A stretch of 64,000 bases of DNA from Marinimicrococcus sp033875255 (GTDB lineage: Bacteria > Pseudomonadota > Alphaproteobacteria > Geminicoccales > Geminicoccaceae). The notes under the pieces are model-generated. The model saw only the letters and a program-made list of their open reading frames with translations, had not been told where the DNA came from and made no database searches. The DNA is taken from NCBI GenBank assembly GCA_033875255.1, contig JAWZSN010000010.1:100622-164621 (forward strand), read 5' to 3'. This document shows, in pieces, positions 26,831-37,843 of this stretch; within the stretch, counting starts at the first letter, position 1, and each line of letters starts with the position of its first letter. Made by a program: the position numbers and the translations under genes.

Positions 26831-28262
26831 CATCCTGATCATCCACGGCACCGTGGCGACGATGGACCCCAACCGGCGGGTCATCGAGGACGGTGCGGTG
26901 GCGATCACCGGCGACCGCATCACCGCCGTCGGCACGACCGCCGAGATCACCGCGGCGCACGAGGCGCCCAAGGTGATCGACGCGCGCCGCAAGCTGGTGA
27001 TGCCGGGCCTGGTCGACGCTCACGCCCATGCCGGCCACGGCATCATCAAGACCATGGGCGGCTTCGACGGCGACGCCTGGTTCAAGGCCTGCGAGCTGGC
27101 CTACACGGTGGGCTCCGACGAGCAGTTCTGGGCAGCCGAGGCGCGGCTCGCGGCGCTCGAGCGGCTGCGCTTCGGCGTCACCACCGGGATCTCGCTGCTG
27201 GGTGGCGGCGATACCATCATGCGGACCGACGAGCCGGACTATGCCGCGGCGCACTGCCAGGGCGTGCTCGATGTCGGCACGCGCAGCGTCGTGGCGGTAG
27301 GCCCGACCCGGCCGCCGCATCCGCGCCGCTACGCACGCTGGCACGGCCAGGGCAAGCGCGACCTGATGATCGGCTTCGAGGACCAGTATGCGAGCTGCGA
27401 GGCCATCTTGAAGGAGTGGCATCGCAGCCACGGGCTGCGCATCAACATCGCCCTGCTCACGCCGACCCTGCGCGCCGAGCATGTGGCCTCGCTTGGCGAG
27501 GCCCTGCTCGAGGACGCGATCGACCAGGCTCGCAAGGTGCGGGCGCTGGGGCGGACCTACGGCACCGTCTTCACCCAGGACGGCCACAGGAAGGGCAGCG
27601 TCAAGTTCGCCCACGAGCGCATCGGCATTCTCGGTCCGGAGGCGCTCCTCTCGCACTCCACCGACCTCACGGCCGAGGAGGTGGCGATCTGCGCCGAGAC
27701 TGACACGAAGATCGCCCACAACCCCTCGGCGGTGGCCTCGATCCTCGGCCGCTGCCCGGTGCCCGAGCTCTTGGAGGCTGGCGTCACGGTCGCCATCGGC
27801 TCCGACGCCACCGCCCCTGACCGCTCCGGCGACATGTTCCGCCACATGCAGCAGTGCATGCATTACCACCGCACCTACTACAAGGACCCGCACGTCCTCT
27901 CGCCCGGCAAGGTGCTCGAGATGTGCACGATCGACGGCGCGCGGGCGCTGGGCATGGAGCAGGAGATCGGCTCGCTCGAGCGCGGCAAGAAGGCCGACGT
28001 GGTGCTGCTCGACCTCGCCCGGCCACATCTCTATCCGCTGAACATGCCGCTGTTCCGCGCCGTCTGCTTCGCCAACGGCAATGACGTCGCCACGGTGATC
28101 GTCGACGGCCGGATCTGCATGGAGGAGGGCCGGGTGCTGACGGTCGACGAGAACAAGGTTCTCGACGAGGCGCAGCTTGCCAGCGAGACGCTGCTCGAGC
28201 GGACGGGGCTGCACCACCTCCTGGACATGCCCGAGAAATTCTGGGGCGCCGTCCGCTTTTGA
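26823..28262 (+). CDS. amidohydrolase of the TRZ/ATZ-SsnA type
   Basis: 479 residues. Metal-binding HAH at 67-69, the LSHSTDLT and HNPSAVAS histidines and GSDATAPDRSG show a complete amidohydrolase site of the chlorohydrolase/deaminase branch (guanine deaminase, SsnA, AtzA/TrzN relatives), which removes amino or other groups from N-heterocycles. It starts 8 bp before the ATPase stop codon with GGAGG 9 nt upstream of the ATG, so it is translationally linked to the importer. With the CodA-like enzyme at the head of the operon it suggests stepwise hydrolysis of an imported nitrogenous compound. Substrate unknown. Confidence 0.82.
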
Positions 28263-28265
28263 GGC

Positions 28266-28895
28266 TCAAAGGCGGGAAAGCCGCTCGAGAAGGATGGTCT
28301 GTCGCCGCTCGAAGACGGGCGAGGGCGGATCATCCGGGCGGGGCGGCACCGCCACGAACGAGGTTGCGCCGCCGGCAAGGTCGGCAGGCAGCAGCATCAG
28401 CCGCACGAAGCCGGTGCCCAGCGTGGCGTCGGCGCGGCCGATAATGTCGTCCCCGGGCGTCTCCAGCCAGGCAGCGCCGGCACTCACGGGGAACCGTCGC
28501 GGGCCCACCATCGCGTCGACCGAGCCCGACAGCACCGCCCGGATGCCGGGGCCGCGATGCCGGTGGCGCGGGGTCACGGTACCCGGCGGCAGCTCGATCC
28601 GGTCGAGGCGCACCAGCGTCTCGGCCCCCTCGGGCAGCTCGACCATGGCGGCAAGGGCGCCGGTATCGGCGCGGGCGGCCAGCCTTCCGCGCGAGACCGA
28701 GAAGAGCCAGGCTAGCGACGGCTCCAGAGCCTGCAGGCACGACGCCGCGTCCACGAGCGCAGCCTCGCCTGCGCCGAGCGTCGCGAGCCGGCCCTCGGCC
28801 ACGTAGAGAGCGTGCAGGACGTCGCCCGGCAGCTCGGGTGCAGTGCCCGTCTCCAGCTGCAGCCGCCGTGCCTCGATCAGGACCTCACGCGGCAT
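28266..28895 (-). CDS. cupin-domain protein
   Basis: 209 residues. One cupin fold at about 80-160: a metal-site-like HRHRGPG (H-x-H) after a PPGTVTP turn, followed by a second conserved strand region (SVDAMVGPRRFPVSAGAAWLE, positions about 128-148). Cupins of this kind are small-molecule-binding or isomerase/dioxygenase-like proteins, or sensors. Last gene of the ten-gene minus-strand operon, overlapping the DppC-type gene by 11 bp. Convergent with the amidohydrolase gene at 28262, with only 3 bp between stop codons. Confidence 0.65.
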   Translation of the reverse strand: MPREVLIEARRLQLETGTAPELPGDVLHALYVAEGRLATLGAGEAALVDAASCLQALEPSLAWLFSVSRGRLAARADTGALAAMVELPEGAETLVRLDRIELPPGTVTPRHRHRGPGIRAVLSGSVDAMVGPRRFPVSAGAAWLETPGDDIIGRADATLGTGFVRLMLLPADLAGGATSFVAVPPRPDDPPSPVFERRQTILLERLSRL

Positions 28896-29754
28896 CGACG
28901 ATCTTCTGCACGCTTCGGCCGAGCAGGATCACGCCCGAGGCGGCCAGCACGATGAAGAGGCCGGGGAAGACCGACATCCACGGCGCGAAGAGAAGGTAGT
29001 TCTTGGACTGCTCGAGGATCGCTCCCCAGTCGGGCATGGGCGGCTGGATGCCCAGGCCCAGAAAGCCCAGCGCCGCCTCGATCTGCAGGGCCAGCGGAAA
29101 GAGGATCATGTACTGGACGAGGATCAGCGGCAGGACGTTGCGCAGGACGTGGCGCACCAGGATCTGCCACTCCGGCACGCCCAGCGAGCGGGCCGCCTCG
29201 ACATAGGTGCGGCCGGCCTCGGCGATGGCGCCGGCCCGGGCGATGCGAAAGAACAGCGGCAGATAGACGATCGCCAGTGCCATCACGAGGTTGGTGACGC
29301 CGGTGCCGAGCACGCCGGTGATGACCACGCCCAGGATGATCGGCGGAAAGCTCAGGATCACGTCGACGCCGCGCGCCGCCACCATGTCGGGCCAGCGGCC
29401 GAAATAGCCGGCCACGAGGCCGGCGAGGCCGCCCAGCACCGCCGAGATCGCAAGCGAGCCGGCGACGATCGAGAGGGTGACGCGGGTCCCATAGATGACC
29501 CGGGCGAAGACGTCCCGGCCGACATCGTCGGTGCCGAACCAGTGCGTCGCGGAGGGCGGCTGCAGGGCGCCGGCCACGTCGACCTCGGTGGGCGAGAGAT
29601 CGGTGAGCGCCCAGGGAAAGAGGGCGGTGAACAGCAGGAAGCCCACGATCGCCAGCGCCAGGACCAGCTCCGGGCGGCGGCGCAACTCGCGCAGCAGCCG
29701 GATCGCGCCATCGCGGCGGTCGCGATGGGCCATGCCGGGCAGGGCCATGCTCAT
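28885..29754 (-). CDS. ABC transporter permease, DppC type (second importer)
   Basis: 289 residues, six membrane segments, first at about 31-50. FGTDDVGRDVFARVIYGTR (about 73-91) is the hallmark of this subunit, and the EAA loop RTYVEAARSLGVPEWQILVR contacts the ATPase. Start codon overlaps the stop of the DppB-type gene (ATGA). Confidence 0.9.
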   Translation of the reverse strand: MSMALPGMAHRDRRDGAIRLLRELRRRPELVLALAIVGFLLFTALFPWALTDLSPTEVDVAGALQPPSATHWFGTDDVGRDVFARVIYGTRVTLSIVAGSLAISAVLGGLAGLVAGYFGRWPDMVAARGVDVILSFPPIILGVVITGVLGTGVTNLVMALAIVYLPLFFRIARAGAIAEAGRTYVEAARSLGVPEWQILVRHVLRNVLPLILVQYMILFPLALQIEAALGFLGLGIQPPMPDWGAILEQSKNYLLFAPWMSVFPGLFIVLAASGVILLGRSVQKIVDAA

Positions 29755-30695
29755 CGGCGCATCCTCGGGTCGAGATACTGGTAGAGCGTGTCGATCAGGA
29801 TGTTCAGGGACAGCGCCACACCCACCACCAGAAGAAGGCCCCCCTGGACCACCGGCAGGTCGCGGTTCTGGATCGAGGTCAAGAGCAGGCGGCCGAGCCC
29901 CGGCAGGGCGAAGAGCGATTCGATGACCACGACCCCGCCCAGGATCTGCACCAGGATCAGGCCCATGAACGTCACCAGCGGGATCAGGATGTTGCGCAGG
30001 ATGTGCTTGAAGAAGACCTTGCGCTGGGGGAGCCCCTTGGCGATGGCGGTTCGGACATAGTCCTGCTGGAGCGCCGAGACCACCGACTGGCGCACGAACT
30101 GGCTGTAGGCCACCGCCTGCAGGAGGCCCAGACTGAGGATCGGCAGGAGAAGGATCTGCAGGTTCTGCCAGAGATCCTGGCCGGGCGGGCTGTACATGAA
30201 GGGCGGCGACCAGCCGATCAGCGCCGAAGCGCCGATCAGCAGCATCAGGCCGATCCAGAAGACCGGGGCGGCGAGGCCCAGGATGTTGATGCCCTGGATC
30301 ACGTTGTCGAGCAGCCGGCCCTCATGGATGCCGGCCACGAGACCCATCGGCACGCCTATCGCGGTGGCGACGATCAGGGTCAACAGACCCAGCTCGAGGG
30401 TCACCGCGAAGGCCTGGCCGACGATTCCGGCCACCGGCAGGCCCTGGGTCCAGCTGGTGCCGAGATCGCCCTGCAACACCTGGCCGAGCCAGGCCAGATA
30501 TTGCTGCCAGACCGGCCGGTCGAGCCCGAAAAAGCCGCGCAGCGCCTGCTCGGTGGCGGGATCGCCGCCCGCCTGGCCGAGCATTTGCGCCACGATGTCG
30601 CCCGGCACCGCGCGCACCAGCAGGAAGACGGCGAGGCTCGAGAGCAGAGCCGTCACGAGGGCTGCCAGCAGGCGCCTGACGAGATAGCCCGCCAT
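29751..30695 (-). CDS. ABC transporter permease, DppB type (second importer)
   Basis: 314 residues with the MxxYLxRR N-terminus of the family (MAGYLVRRLL), six membrane segments and the cytoplasmic loop DYVRTAIAKGLPQRKVFFKH. Channel subunit of a second oligopeptide-type importer. Follows the binding-protein gene by 22 bp; no good ribosome binding site is visible at 30695, so it may rely on translational coupling. Confidence 0.9.
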   Translation of the reverse strand: MAGYLVRRLLAALVTALLSSLAVFLLVRAVPGDIVAQMLGQAGGDPATEQALRGFFGLDRPVWQQYLAWLGQVLQGDLGTSWTQGLPVAGIVGQAFAVTLELGLLTLIVATAIGVPMGLVAGIHEGRLLDNVIQGINILGLAAPVFWIGLMLLIGASALIGWSPPFMYSPPGQDLWQNLQILLLPILSLGLLQAVAYSQFVRQSVVSALQQDYVRTAIAKGLPQRKVFFKHILRNILIPLVTFMGLILVQILGGVVVIESLFALPGLGRLLLTSIQNRDLPVVQGGLLLVVGVALSLNILIDTLYQYLDPRMRR

Positions 30696-30717
30696 CAGGA
30701 GCGGGTCCGACCGGAGG

Positions 30718-32307
30718 TCATGTCTCCTCGACCCAGGCGTCGGCGAGGCCGAAATACCAGCCGGTGGGGTGGTGCCTGTAGTTCTTCACCTTCTTGCTGC
30801 TCACCACGACATGGTCGGAGCTGAACATCATGATGGTCGGCACCTGCTCGGCCAGCCGCTTTTGGAACTCGACATAGATCGCGCGCCGCTTCGCCGGATC
30901 GGACTCCTGCCGCCCCTTGTCGAGCAGCTCGCTGCCTGGCCCGTCATTCCAGTTGCGGAAGTCGGCGCCCTCGGGCTGCTTGTGGAAATGCCGGTAGAAC
31001 AGCAGGCTGGGGTCGGGCTGGGTGCCCCAGTCATTGAAGGTGAAGCCCATCTTGCGCGAGCGGAAGTTGTTGATCCACACGCCCAGATCGACCTTGTTGA
31101 TCTGCAGGTCGATGCCGATCGGCTTGAGCTGCTCCGCCAGCGTCACCGCCGCCGGGTCCATCCAGTCATAGCCGATGATGGTGGTGAGCGTGACCTCGAG
31201 GCCGCCTGCATGGCCGGCTTTGTCCATGAGATCCTTGGCGCGGGCGAGGTCGGGGCCCTGGTTGGGCAGCTCGTCCACAGGCGCGCCCCAGCCCTCCTGC
31301 ATCCCCGCGGGCATGGTGCCGATCACCGTGCCGAAGCCACCGATGGCAGCCTGCATGATCTTTGTCTTGTCGACCGCCAGGGCGATGGCCTGGCGCACCT
31401 CGAGCGGGGCCAGCGGCTCGTAGGCCAGGTCGAGATCGATGCTCTTCTGGTTGAACGAGGGGAAGCGCCGGATCTCGAGATTGGCGGCGTCCTCGATCTG
31501 CGCCGCGTCCTGAGGGCGGCTGAGCACCGCCATGTCGACCCGCCCGCTGCGCAGCGCCACCAGCATGCTGGCGGCGTTGGGCAGGTAGACGAAGGTGATC
31601 TCGTCGAGGAGCCCGCTGTTCTCGTCCCAGTAGTCGGGGTTGCGCCTGAGCGTGAGGAAGCTGTTGGGCTGGAACTGCGCCAGCATGTAGGGACCGGTGC
31701 CCACGCTCTGCTGGTTCATCCGGGCGCGAGCGGCCTGGTCGGCGAAATAGCCTTCCGGGACCACGCCGCCATACTTGTTGGTGAGTGTCATCAACAAGGC
31801 GGCGTTGGGCTCGGAGAGCCGCATCTGCACTGTGTGATCGTCGAGGACGGTGATTTCCTCGATGGTCGCGTAGTCGCCGGCGCCGGGCGAGCCGTTCTCC
31901 GGGTTGCGGACATAGTCGTAGCTGTATTTCACATCGGCCGCCGTCATCGGCCGGCCGCCGTGGAAGACCGCGTTGCGCCGGAGCTTGAAGGTGTAGGTGA
32001 GCCCGTCTTGCGACAGCTCGTGGCTCTCGGCCAGGAGCGGCTGCGCCGTGCCCGAGGCGTCCTCGAACATCAGGCCCTGGTACATCAGCACCGTCACCTG
32101 GATGCGTGCATCGGCTCCCTGGTGGAACGGGTCGAGCGCCGGCGGCTCGACGATCGAGCCGACCGTCAGCTTGCCGCCGCGCCTGCCGCCTTCTGCCGGT
32201 GCCGCGTACTGGGCTCGCAGGCTGCGCGCGCCGCCCAGGAACGTGCTGCCCAGCAGCAGGCCGGCCGTGCCCTTGCCGAAGGTCCGCCTGTCGATCTTTC
32301 GCGTCAT
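30718..32307 (-). CDS. ABC transporter substrate-binding protein, family 5, Tat signal
   Basis: 529 residues. The N-terminus has a twin-arginine motif (DRRTFGKG, about 5-12) and a Gly/Leu-rich core ending near RSLRA, so export is probably by the Tat pathway, unlike the Sec-type receptor at 21546. The body matches family 5 binding proteins: EPPALDPF, MYQGLMFEDA, LRRNAVFHGGRPMTAADVKYS (about 105-125) and GTGPYMLAQF. ATG at 32307 follows GGGGG at 5 nt; frame to 32367 is open but has no signal-peptide logic. Ligand unknown. Confidence 0.88.
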   Translation of the reverse strand: MTRKIDRRTFGKGTAGLLLGSTFLGGARSLRAQYAAPAEGGRRGGKLTVGSIVEPPALDPFHQGADARIQVTVLMYQGLMFEDASGTAQPLLAESHELSQDGLTYTFKLRRNAVFHGGRPMTAADVKYSYDYVRNPENGSPGAGDYATIEEITVLDDHTVQMRLSEPNAALLMTLTNKYGGVVPEGYFADQAARARMNQQSVGTGPYMLAQFQPNSFLTLRRNPDYWDENSGLLDEITFVYLPNAASMLVALRSGRVDMAVLSRPQDAAQIEDAANLEIRRFPSFNQKSIDLDLAYEPLAPLEVRQAIALAVDKTKIMQAAIGGFGTVIGTMPAGMQEGWGAPVDELPNQGPDLARAKDLMDKAGHAGGLEVTLTTIIGYDWMDPAAVTLAEQLKPIGIDLQINKVDLGVWINNFRSRKMGFTFNDWGTQPDPSLLFYRHFHKQPEGADFRNWNDGPGSELLDKGRQESDPAKRRAIYVEFQKRLAEQVPTIMMFSSDHVVVSSKKVKNYRHHPTGWYFGLADAWVEET

Positions 32308-32347
32308 CTCTGCCCCCTGATCTTCTTGTGGTTGGCAGCAGGACGGT

Positions 32348-33115
32348 TCAGCCGTCCTCGCTCGCAAGAAAGCTTTCGACGAAGCTCACCGTGCGCTCCA
32401 GCGCCGTCTCGACCACGTCCTGGCCGATCTCCTCGCTGGCCAGCCGCGCATCGCCGAAGACCCCGTTGCGGGTCTGCTCGTGGAAGGGGATCGGCACGGT
32501 CAGCGCGAAGGGCTGGTTGTTGAAGTGCAGTGCGCGCTCCTGGCCGATCATGTCACCGGGCTCCAGCGCGTCGCGCCGCACCAGCTCGGGTGCGAGATGC
32601 AGCAGGACGCTGGTCTCGATCTCGCAGGCATGGCCGTAGCGCTTTGTCCTGCCGTGGGCCTTCACCCGGTCGGCGGCCTGCGCGAAATAGAAGCTCACGG
32701 CCGCCTTGACGTCGAGCTCGTAGCGCATGCGCGTGGCGATGACGTTCAGCGCCCCCATGTTGCCGTTATGGCCGTTGACCAGCAGCACATGGCGGATGCC
32801 GTCGCGGGCGAGCGAGCGGGCGGTATCCATGCAAACCGCGGCGAAGGTCTCGGGCGAGAGGGTGATGGTGCCGGCAAAGCCGGTGTGATGCTGCGACACG
32901 CCGAAGGGGATCGGCGGCACCACCACCGCCCTCGGATGGAGGCGTGAAGCCAGCTTCTGGGCGTAGCGGTGGGCCACCACATAGTCGGTCGCCAGCGCCA
33001 GGTTGGGTCCGTGCTGCTCGGTGGCACCCACCGGCATGAGGGCGATCTCGATCCCGGGCAGCGCCTCGCGGAACTCCACCGAGGTCATCGAGCCCATCTC
33101 GTGCCACTGGCTCAT
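32348..33115 (-). CDS. creatininase-family protein
   Basis: 255 residues, close to the family length. Metal ligands as in creatinine amidohydrolase: E33 and H35 in EQHGP, D44, the NGHNGN motif (114-119) and the Glu of HACEIETS. Family members open cyclic amides (creatinine to creatine) or hydrolyse formamides in pterin-type and mycofactocin pathways. Its place inside an importer operon with RidA and an enolase-family enzyme fits use of a cyclic amide or lactam. GGGGAG 7 nt before the ATG supports the start. Confidence 0.82.
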   Translation of the reverse strand: MSQWHEMGSMTSVEFREALPGIEIALMPVGATEQHGPNLALATDYVVAHRYAQKLASRLHPRAVVVPPIPFGVSQHHTGFAGTITLSPETFAAVCMDTARSLARDGIRHVLLVNGHNGNMGALNVIATRMRYELDVKAAVSFYFAQAADRVKAHGRTKRYGHACEIETSVLLHLAPELVRRDALEPGDMIGQERALHFNNQPFALTVPIPFHEQTRNGVFGDARLASEEIGQDVVETALERTVSFVESFLASEDG

Positions 33116-33131
33116 CGCCCGTCTCCCCGCC

Positions 33132-33593
33132 TCAACCCCGCACCGCCACCACCAGCTCGATCTCCACCGGCGCGTCGCGCGGCAGCTCGGCCACCCCCAC
33201 CGCCGAGCGGGCGTGCCGTCCCTGCTCGCCCATGAGCGCGCCCAAGAGCTTCGAGGCGGCGTCGATTACCTTGGGCTGGGCGTTGAAGCCCGGTGCCGAG
33301 GCCACGAAACCGGTCACCTTCACCATCCGCTCGATGCGGCCGAGATCGCCGCCCAGCGCGTCCTTGAGGCAGGCCAGTCCCTGCAGGATGCAGATTCTGG
33401 CACAGTCCTGCGCCGTCTCGAGGCTCACCCCGCCCCCGACCTTGCCACGGGTCTCGATGTCCTCGCCGATCTTGGGAAGCTGGCCGCTCACCCAGGCGAG
33501 GCCGCCATGGACCACCACCGGCACATACTCGAACTGCGGCGTCGCCGCCCGTGGCAGCTCGAGGCCCAGCTCCTTCAGGCGCTGCTCGATCAT
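33132..33593 (-). CDS. RidA-family protein
   Basis: 153 residues, one YjgF/RidA domain. Family members hydrolyse reactive enamines and imines to ketones, releasing ammonia. The arginine that binds the substrate carboxylate is present (HARSAVGVAELP, about 124-135), and VEIELVVAV follows as expected. Start overlaps the stop codon of the epimerase gene (ATGA). In catabolic operons these proteins clear enamine products of amino-compound oxidation or elimination. Confidence 0.85.
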   Translation of the reverse strand: MIEQRLKELGLELPRAATPQFEYVPVVVHGGLAWVSGQLPKIGEDIETRGKVGGGVSLETAQDCARICILQGLACLKDALGGDLGRIERMVKVTGFVASAPGFNAQPKVIDAASKLLGALMGEQGRHARSAVGVAELPRDAPVEIELVVAVRG

Positions 33594-34543
33594 CGTGGCT
33601 CTCCGGCAAGAAAGTTCAGATAGGCGTCGATGGCGGCGGTCAGCGCGAAGGCGGGCTCGAAACCCACCTCCCGCGCGACAAGCCCGGTGTCGATCAGGGG
33701 ATAATCGGTGCCGCCCTCCTGCTCCGCAAAGCTCAGCGGCAGACCCGGCCGGCGCCGGCCGAGCTCGTCCAGGATGCCGCGCCACGTCGTGGTGAAGCCG
33801 TTGACGTGGTAGAGCGCCGAGAGCGCGCCGGGATGGCGGGCGATCTCCAGGAAGGCGCGGGCAGCGTCCTCGACATACATCAGATCGAAGGGCGCGGTGC
33901 CGCCCTGGAGGCTGCCGCCCGTGCCCTCGACGGCGCCGCGAAAGAGGCTCACGAGCTGTCCCGCCACGCCAGCATACCAGCAGCCGGGGCCGAAGATCAG
34001 CGGAAGGCGCACCCCGGCCACGTCCATGCCGAACCGGTCGCGATGATACTGTGCCACCTGCTCGGCGGCAGTCTTGGTGAGCCCGTAGACGGTATTGGGC
34101 CGGCGCTCCGCCTGCTCGTCAACGGGCTGGCGCGGATGGCGTGCTGCCGGGCCCAGGACGACGGTCGAGCTCGCCCACACCACGCGGCGCACGCCCGCCT
34201 GCCGGCATTGCTCCAGCAGCTTGTGCAGGCCCATGGCGTTGATGGCGAAGGCGCGCCCGGCATCGGCCTCGCCCGAGCGGGCAAGGCCGATGACCCCCTG
34301 GCTGAAGGCGGCGAAGGAGACGATGCGATCGGGACGCACCTCGGCGAGCGCCGCCGCGAGCGCCGCCTCGTCCTCGATCGATCCCTCGATGTCGGTGATC
34401 CTGTCGGCCACGTCGGCCAGCAGATCCTCCCGCATCGCCGGACCGAAGACCGCCACCTTCCAGCCCGCCCCGAGAAAGGCGCGCACCGCATGGGCGCCGA
34501 CATAGCCGCGGGCGCCGGGGATAAGGACGGTGCCGGCGCTCAT
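33590..34543 (-). CDS. NAD-dependent epimerase/dehydratase family protein
   Basis: 317 residues, extended short-chain dehydrogenase fold. Nucleotide-binding GARGYVG (10-16), the Ser/Thr of WASSTVVLG (about 123-131) and YGLTK with Y153 and K157 form the usual active site. Members act on nucleotide sugars, but catabolic operons also hold members acting on uronates or other polyols. Start and stop overlap the neighbours by 4 bp on both sides (ATGA), so it is translated with the ATPase and RidA genes. Confidence 0.8.
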   Translation of the reverse strand: MSAGTVLIPGARGYVGAHAVRAFLGAGWKVAVFGPAMREDLLADVADRITDIEGSIEDEAALAAALAEVRPDRIVSFAAFSQGVIGLARSGEADAGRAFAINAMGLHKLLEQCRQAGVRRVVWASSTVVLGPAARHPRQPVDEQAERRPNTVYGLTKTAAEQVAQYHRDRFGMDVAGVRLPLIFGPGCWYAGVAGQLVSLFRGAVEGTGGSLQGGTAPFDLMYVEDAARAFLEIARHPGALSALYHVNGFTTTWRGILDELGRRRPGLPLSFAEQEGGTDYPLIDTGLVAREVGFEPAFALTAAIDAYLNFLAGEPR

Positions 34544-35528
34544 GCCGCTTTCTCCTCCGCAAGGTCGAGATCGTCGCGGATGCAGGCCTTGAAGCGGCCC
34601 GGCGCCATCTCGCGCAGCGCCGGGACCGCGTCGGCGCAGGCCGGTAGAGCGTACGGGCAGCGGGTGCGGAAAACGCAGCCGCTGGGCGGGCTCGCGGGGC
34701 TCGGGATCTCGCCGCCGAGCAGCCGGCGCGTGCCGCCACGGCCATGCCGGCCGGGCACCGCGTCGATGAGGGCGCGGGCATAAGGGTGGAGGGGTGCTGC
34801 AAAGAGCCCGCGTGCCGGGCCGATCTCCATGATCCGCCCGAGATAGAGGACGAGCACCCGGTCGGAGATCAGCTCGACCACGGCCAGGTCGTGGCTGATG
34901 AACATCATGGTGAGCTGCAGCTCGCGGCGGAGCTGGTCGAGCAGGTTGACGATCTCGGCCTGGATCGAGACGTCGAGGGCCGAGACCGGCTCGTCGGCAA
35001 CGATGAAGCGGGGCTGTACCGCCAGCGCCCGGGCGATCGCGAGGCGCTGGCGCTGCCCGCCCGAGAAGGCCTTGGGGTAGCGGTGCATGTGGCTGCGCGC
35101 GAGGCCGACGGCCGTCAGCGCCTCGGCCACGCGGTCGTCGACCTCGCCGCCGCGCGCGAGCCCGTGCAGGCGCACTGCCTCGCCGAGGGTGGAGCGGATG
35201 GTCATCCGCGGGTTCAACGAGGAGAACGGGTCCTGGAAGATCATCTGCATGTGCCGGCGGAACGCGCGCAGCTCGCCGGCCTTGAGGCCGGTGATGTCGG
35301 TGCCGTCGAAGACCACCCGCCCGGCGGTGGGCTCGAGCAGGCGCAGCACCATGCGCCCGAGCGTCGACTTGCCCGAGCCCGATTCGCCGACCACGCCCAG
35401 GACCTCGCCCGGTGCGATCGCGAGATCGACGTCCTCGACCGCGCGCACCCGCCCGACCTCGCGGCTGAGCAGGCCGCGGCGGATGGGAAAGTGCATGCGC
35501 AGGCCGTGGCCTGCCACCAGCGGCCCGG

Positions 35529-35532
<4 letters not shown>
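34540..35532 (-). CDS. ABC transporter ATP-binding protein, DppF type
   Basis: 330 residues. Walker A GESGSGKST (about 51-59), signature FSGGQRQR, Walker B IVADEP and the C-terminal oligopeptide domain with the cysteines of RTRCPYALPAC, which hold an Fe-S cluster in some homologues. One of two ATPases of the second importer. ATG at 35532; overlaps DppD-type and epimerase genes by 4 bp each. Confidence 0.9.
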
Positions 35533-36545
<1,013 letters not shown>

Positions 36546-36549
36546 CCGC

Positions 36550-37683
36550 TCAGATCCTGAAGCGCTCGATCGCCAAGGGATCGGGCTCGACGCCGAGACC
36601 GGGTCCCTCGGGCAGGACCAGATCGCCGTCCTCCAACCGCACGGGCTCCAGGAGCAGCTCGTCACGCAACGCGTTGTCGCCGACATCGTACTCGACCAGG
36701 GTGGGGCGGGGGACGTTGAGGCTGTGCGGGTAGGTCGGCAGCGAGGCCACATAGTGGCAGGCGGCGGCGAGCCCGATGGCGCCGCCCCAGACATGCGGCG
36801 ACAGGCGCACATGGTGGAGCGCTGCGAGCTGCGCGATCAGCCGACCCTGGCTGAGCCCGCCGCACAGCGAGAGGTCGGGCTGGACGATGTCGGCGCCGCC
36901 GCAGTCCAGCAGACGCTTGAACTCGAAGGCGGTATAGAGCGCCTCGCCGGTGGCCACCGGGATGGGGCCGCGCCGGCGCAGGGCGCGATAGCCCTCGAAA
37001 TCCTGCGGGGCCAGCGGCTCCTCGTACCAGTGCACATTGTAGGGCGCGATGCGTGCCATGCTCTCGAGCGCGAGATCGAGCGTGTAGTTGCCGTTGGAAT
37101 CGACCAGCAGCAGGACGTCGCGGCCCAGTGTCTCGCGGGCCAGCCGCACGCGCTCCTCGTCGGAGGAGGGCGAGATGCCGATCTTGATCTTCACGGCGCC
37201 GCAACCGGCCCCCTCGAGCCGCGCCAGCATGCCGGGAAAGTCGGCGCGCGGATCGCGCGTGATGTACCCGCCCGAGGCATAGACCGGTACCCGGTCGCGT
37301 GCCTTGCCACCGATGAGCTGGCAGACCGGCAGGCCCAGCGTGCGCCCCTGCGCGTCCATGATCGCGATGTCGAGGCCCGAGATCGCAGACATCATCTGGT
37401 TCTGGATGCCGAAATGGTAGTGGGTGGAGAGGACCCGGCTCACCACGTGCTGGAAGGCGAAGAGATCGCTGCCCTCCACATAGCCGCGGATCAGGTCGAG
37501 ATAGGCGCGGGTCACCCCGGACGGTCCCCAGGCCTCGCCCCAGCCGACCACGCCATCGGAGGTGGTGAGCCTGATGAGCGTGGTCTCGCGCCGTGAGGTC
37601 ACGCCGCGCGCCATGCCGTAGGCGAGGGACTCGTCGAAACCGTAGCCGAGGGCGATCGCCTCGACGCTGCGCACCTGCGGCAC
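36550..37683 (-). CDS. mandelate racemase/muconate-lactonizing (enolase superfamily) enzyme
   Basis: 377 residues. Capping domain (1-120) and TIM barrel with the superfamily residues: KIK (K165, K167), metal ligands D195 (VDSN), E221 or E222 (EEPL) and E247 (ATGEA), and a general base H297 (SPHVWGG). This is the mandelate-racemase-subgroup arrangement, whose members are acid-sugar dehydratases or racemases acting on alpha-protons of carboxylates. The start is placed at a GTG (37683) with GGGAGG 7 nt upstream; ATGs at 37725 and 37761 have no ribosome binding site. First gene of the ten-gene minus-strand operon. Substrate not known. Confidence 0.85.
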   Translation of the reverse strand: MPQVRSVEAIALGYGFDESLAYGMARGVTSRRETTLIRLTTSDGVVGWGEAWGPSGVTRAYLDLIRGYVEGSDLFAFQHVVSRVLSTHYHFGIQNQMMSAISGLDIAIMDAQGRTLGLPVCQLIGGKARDRVPVYASGGYITRDPRADFPGMLARLEGAGCGAVKIKIGISPSSDEERVRLARETLGRDVLLLVDSNGNYTLDLALESMARIAPYNVHWYEEPLAPQDFEGYRALRRRGPIPVATGEALYTAFEFKRLLDCGGADIVQPDLSLCGGLSQGRLIAQLAALHHVRLSPHVWGGAIGLAAACHYVASLPTYPHSLNVPRPTLVEYDVGDNALRDELLLEPVRLEDGDLVLPEGPGLGVEPDPLAIERFRI

Positions 37684-37813
37684 GTTGTAGCCTCCCACGT
37701 TCGAGTTTATCGTTTTTCTCAGCATCGGCCGCGGTGGCGGCTTGTCAACCGGCCTCGTCATTGCGAGCCGGTCCGAAGGCTATCCTGCGACGGGGACAGG
37801 GCCGGGAGAAGCG

Positions 37814-37842
37814 TTGACGGCAGCGGGTCGGCGCTCAATACT
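37814..37842 (+). promoter_or_regulatory. predicted promoter of the 37923 operon
   Basis: TTGACG (-35 like, 37814-37819), 17-bp spacer, AATACT (-10 like, 37837-37842). The inverted repeat described next begins 2 bp downstream, a good place for a repressor to block transcription. Confidence 0.4.
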
Positions 37843-37843
37843 C

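Noticed and set aside
37684..37761. ATG starts at 37725 and 37761 for the enolase-family gene
   Set aside because: No ribosome binding site precedes either. GGGAGG is ideally spaced for the GTG at 37683.
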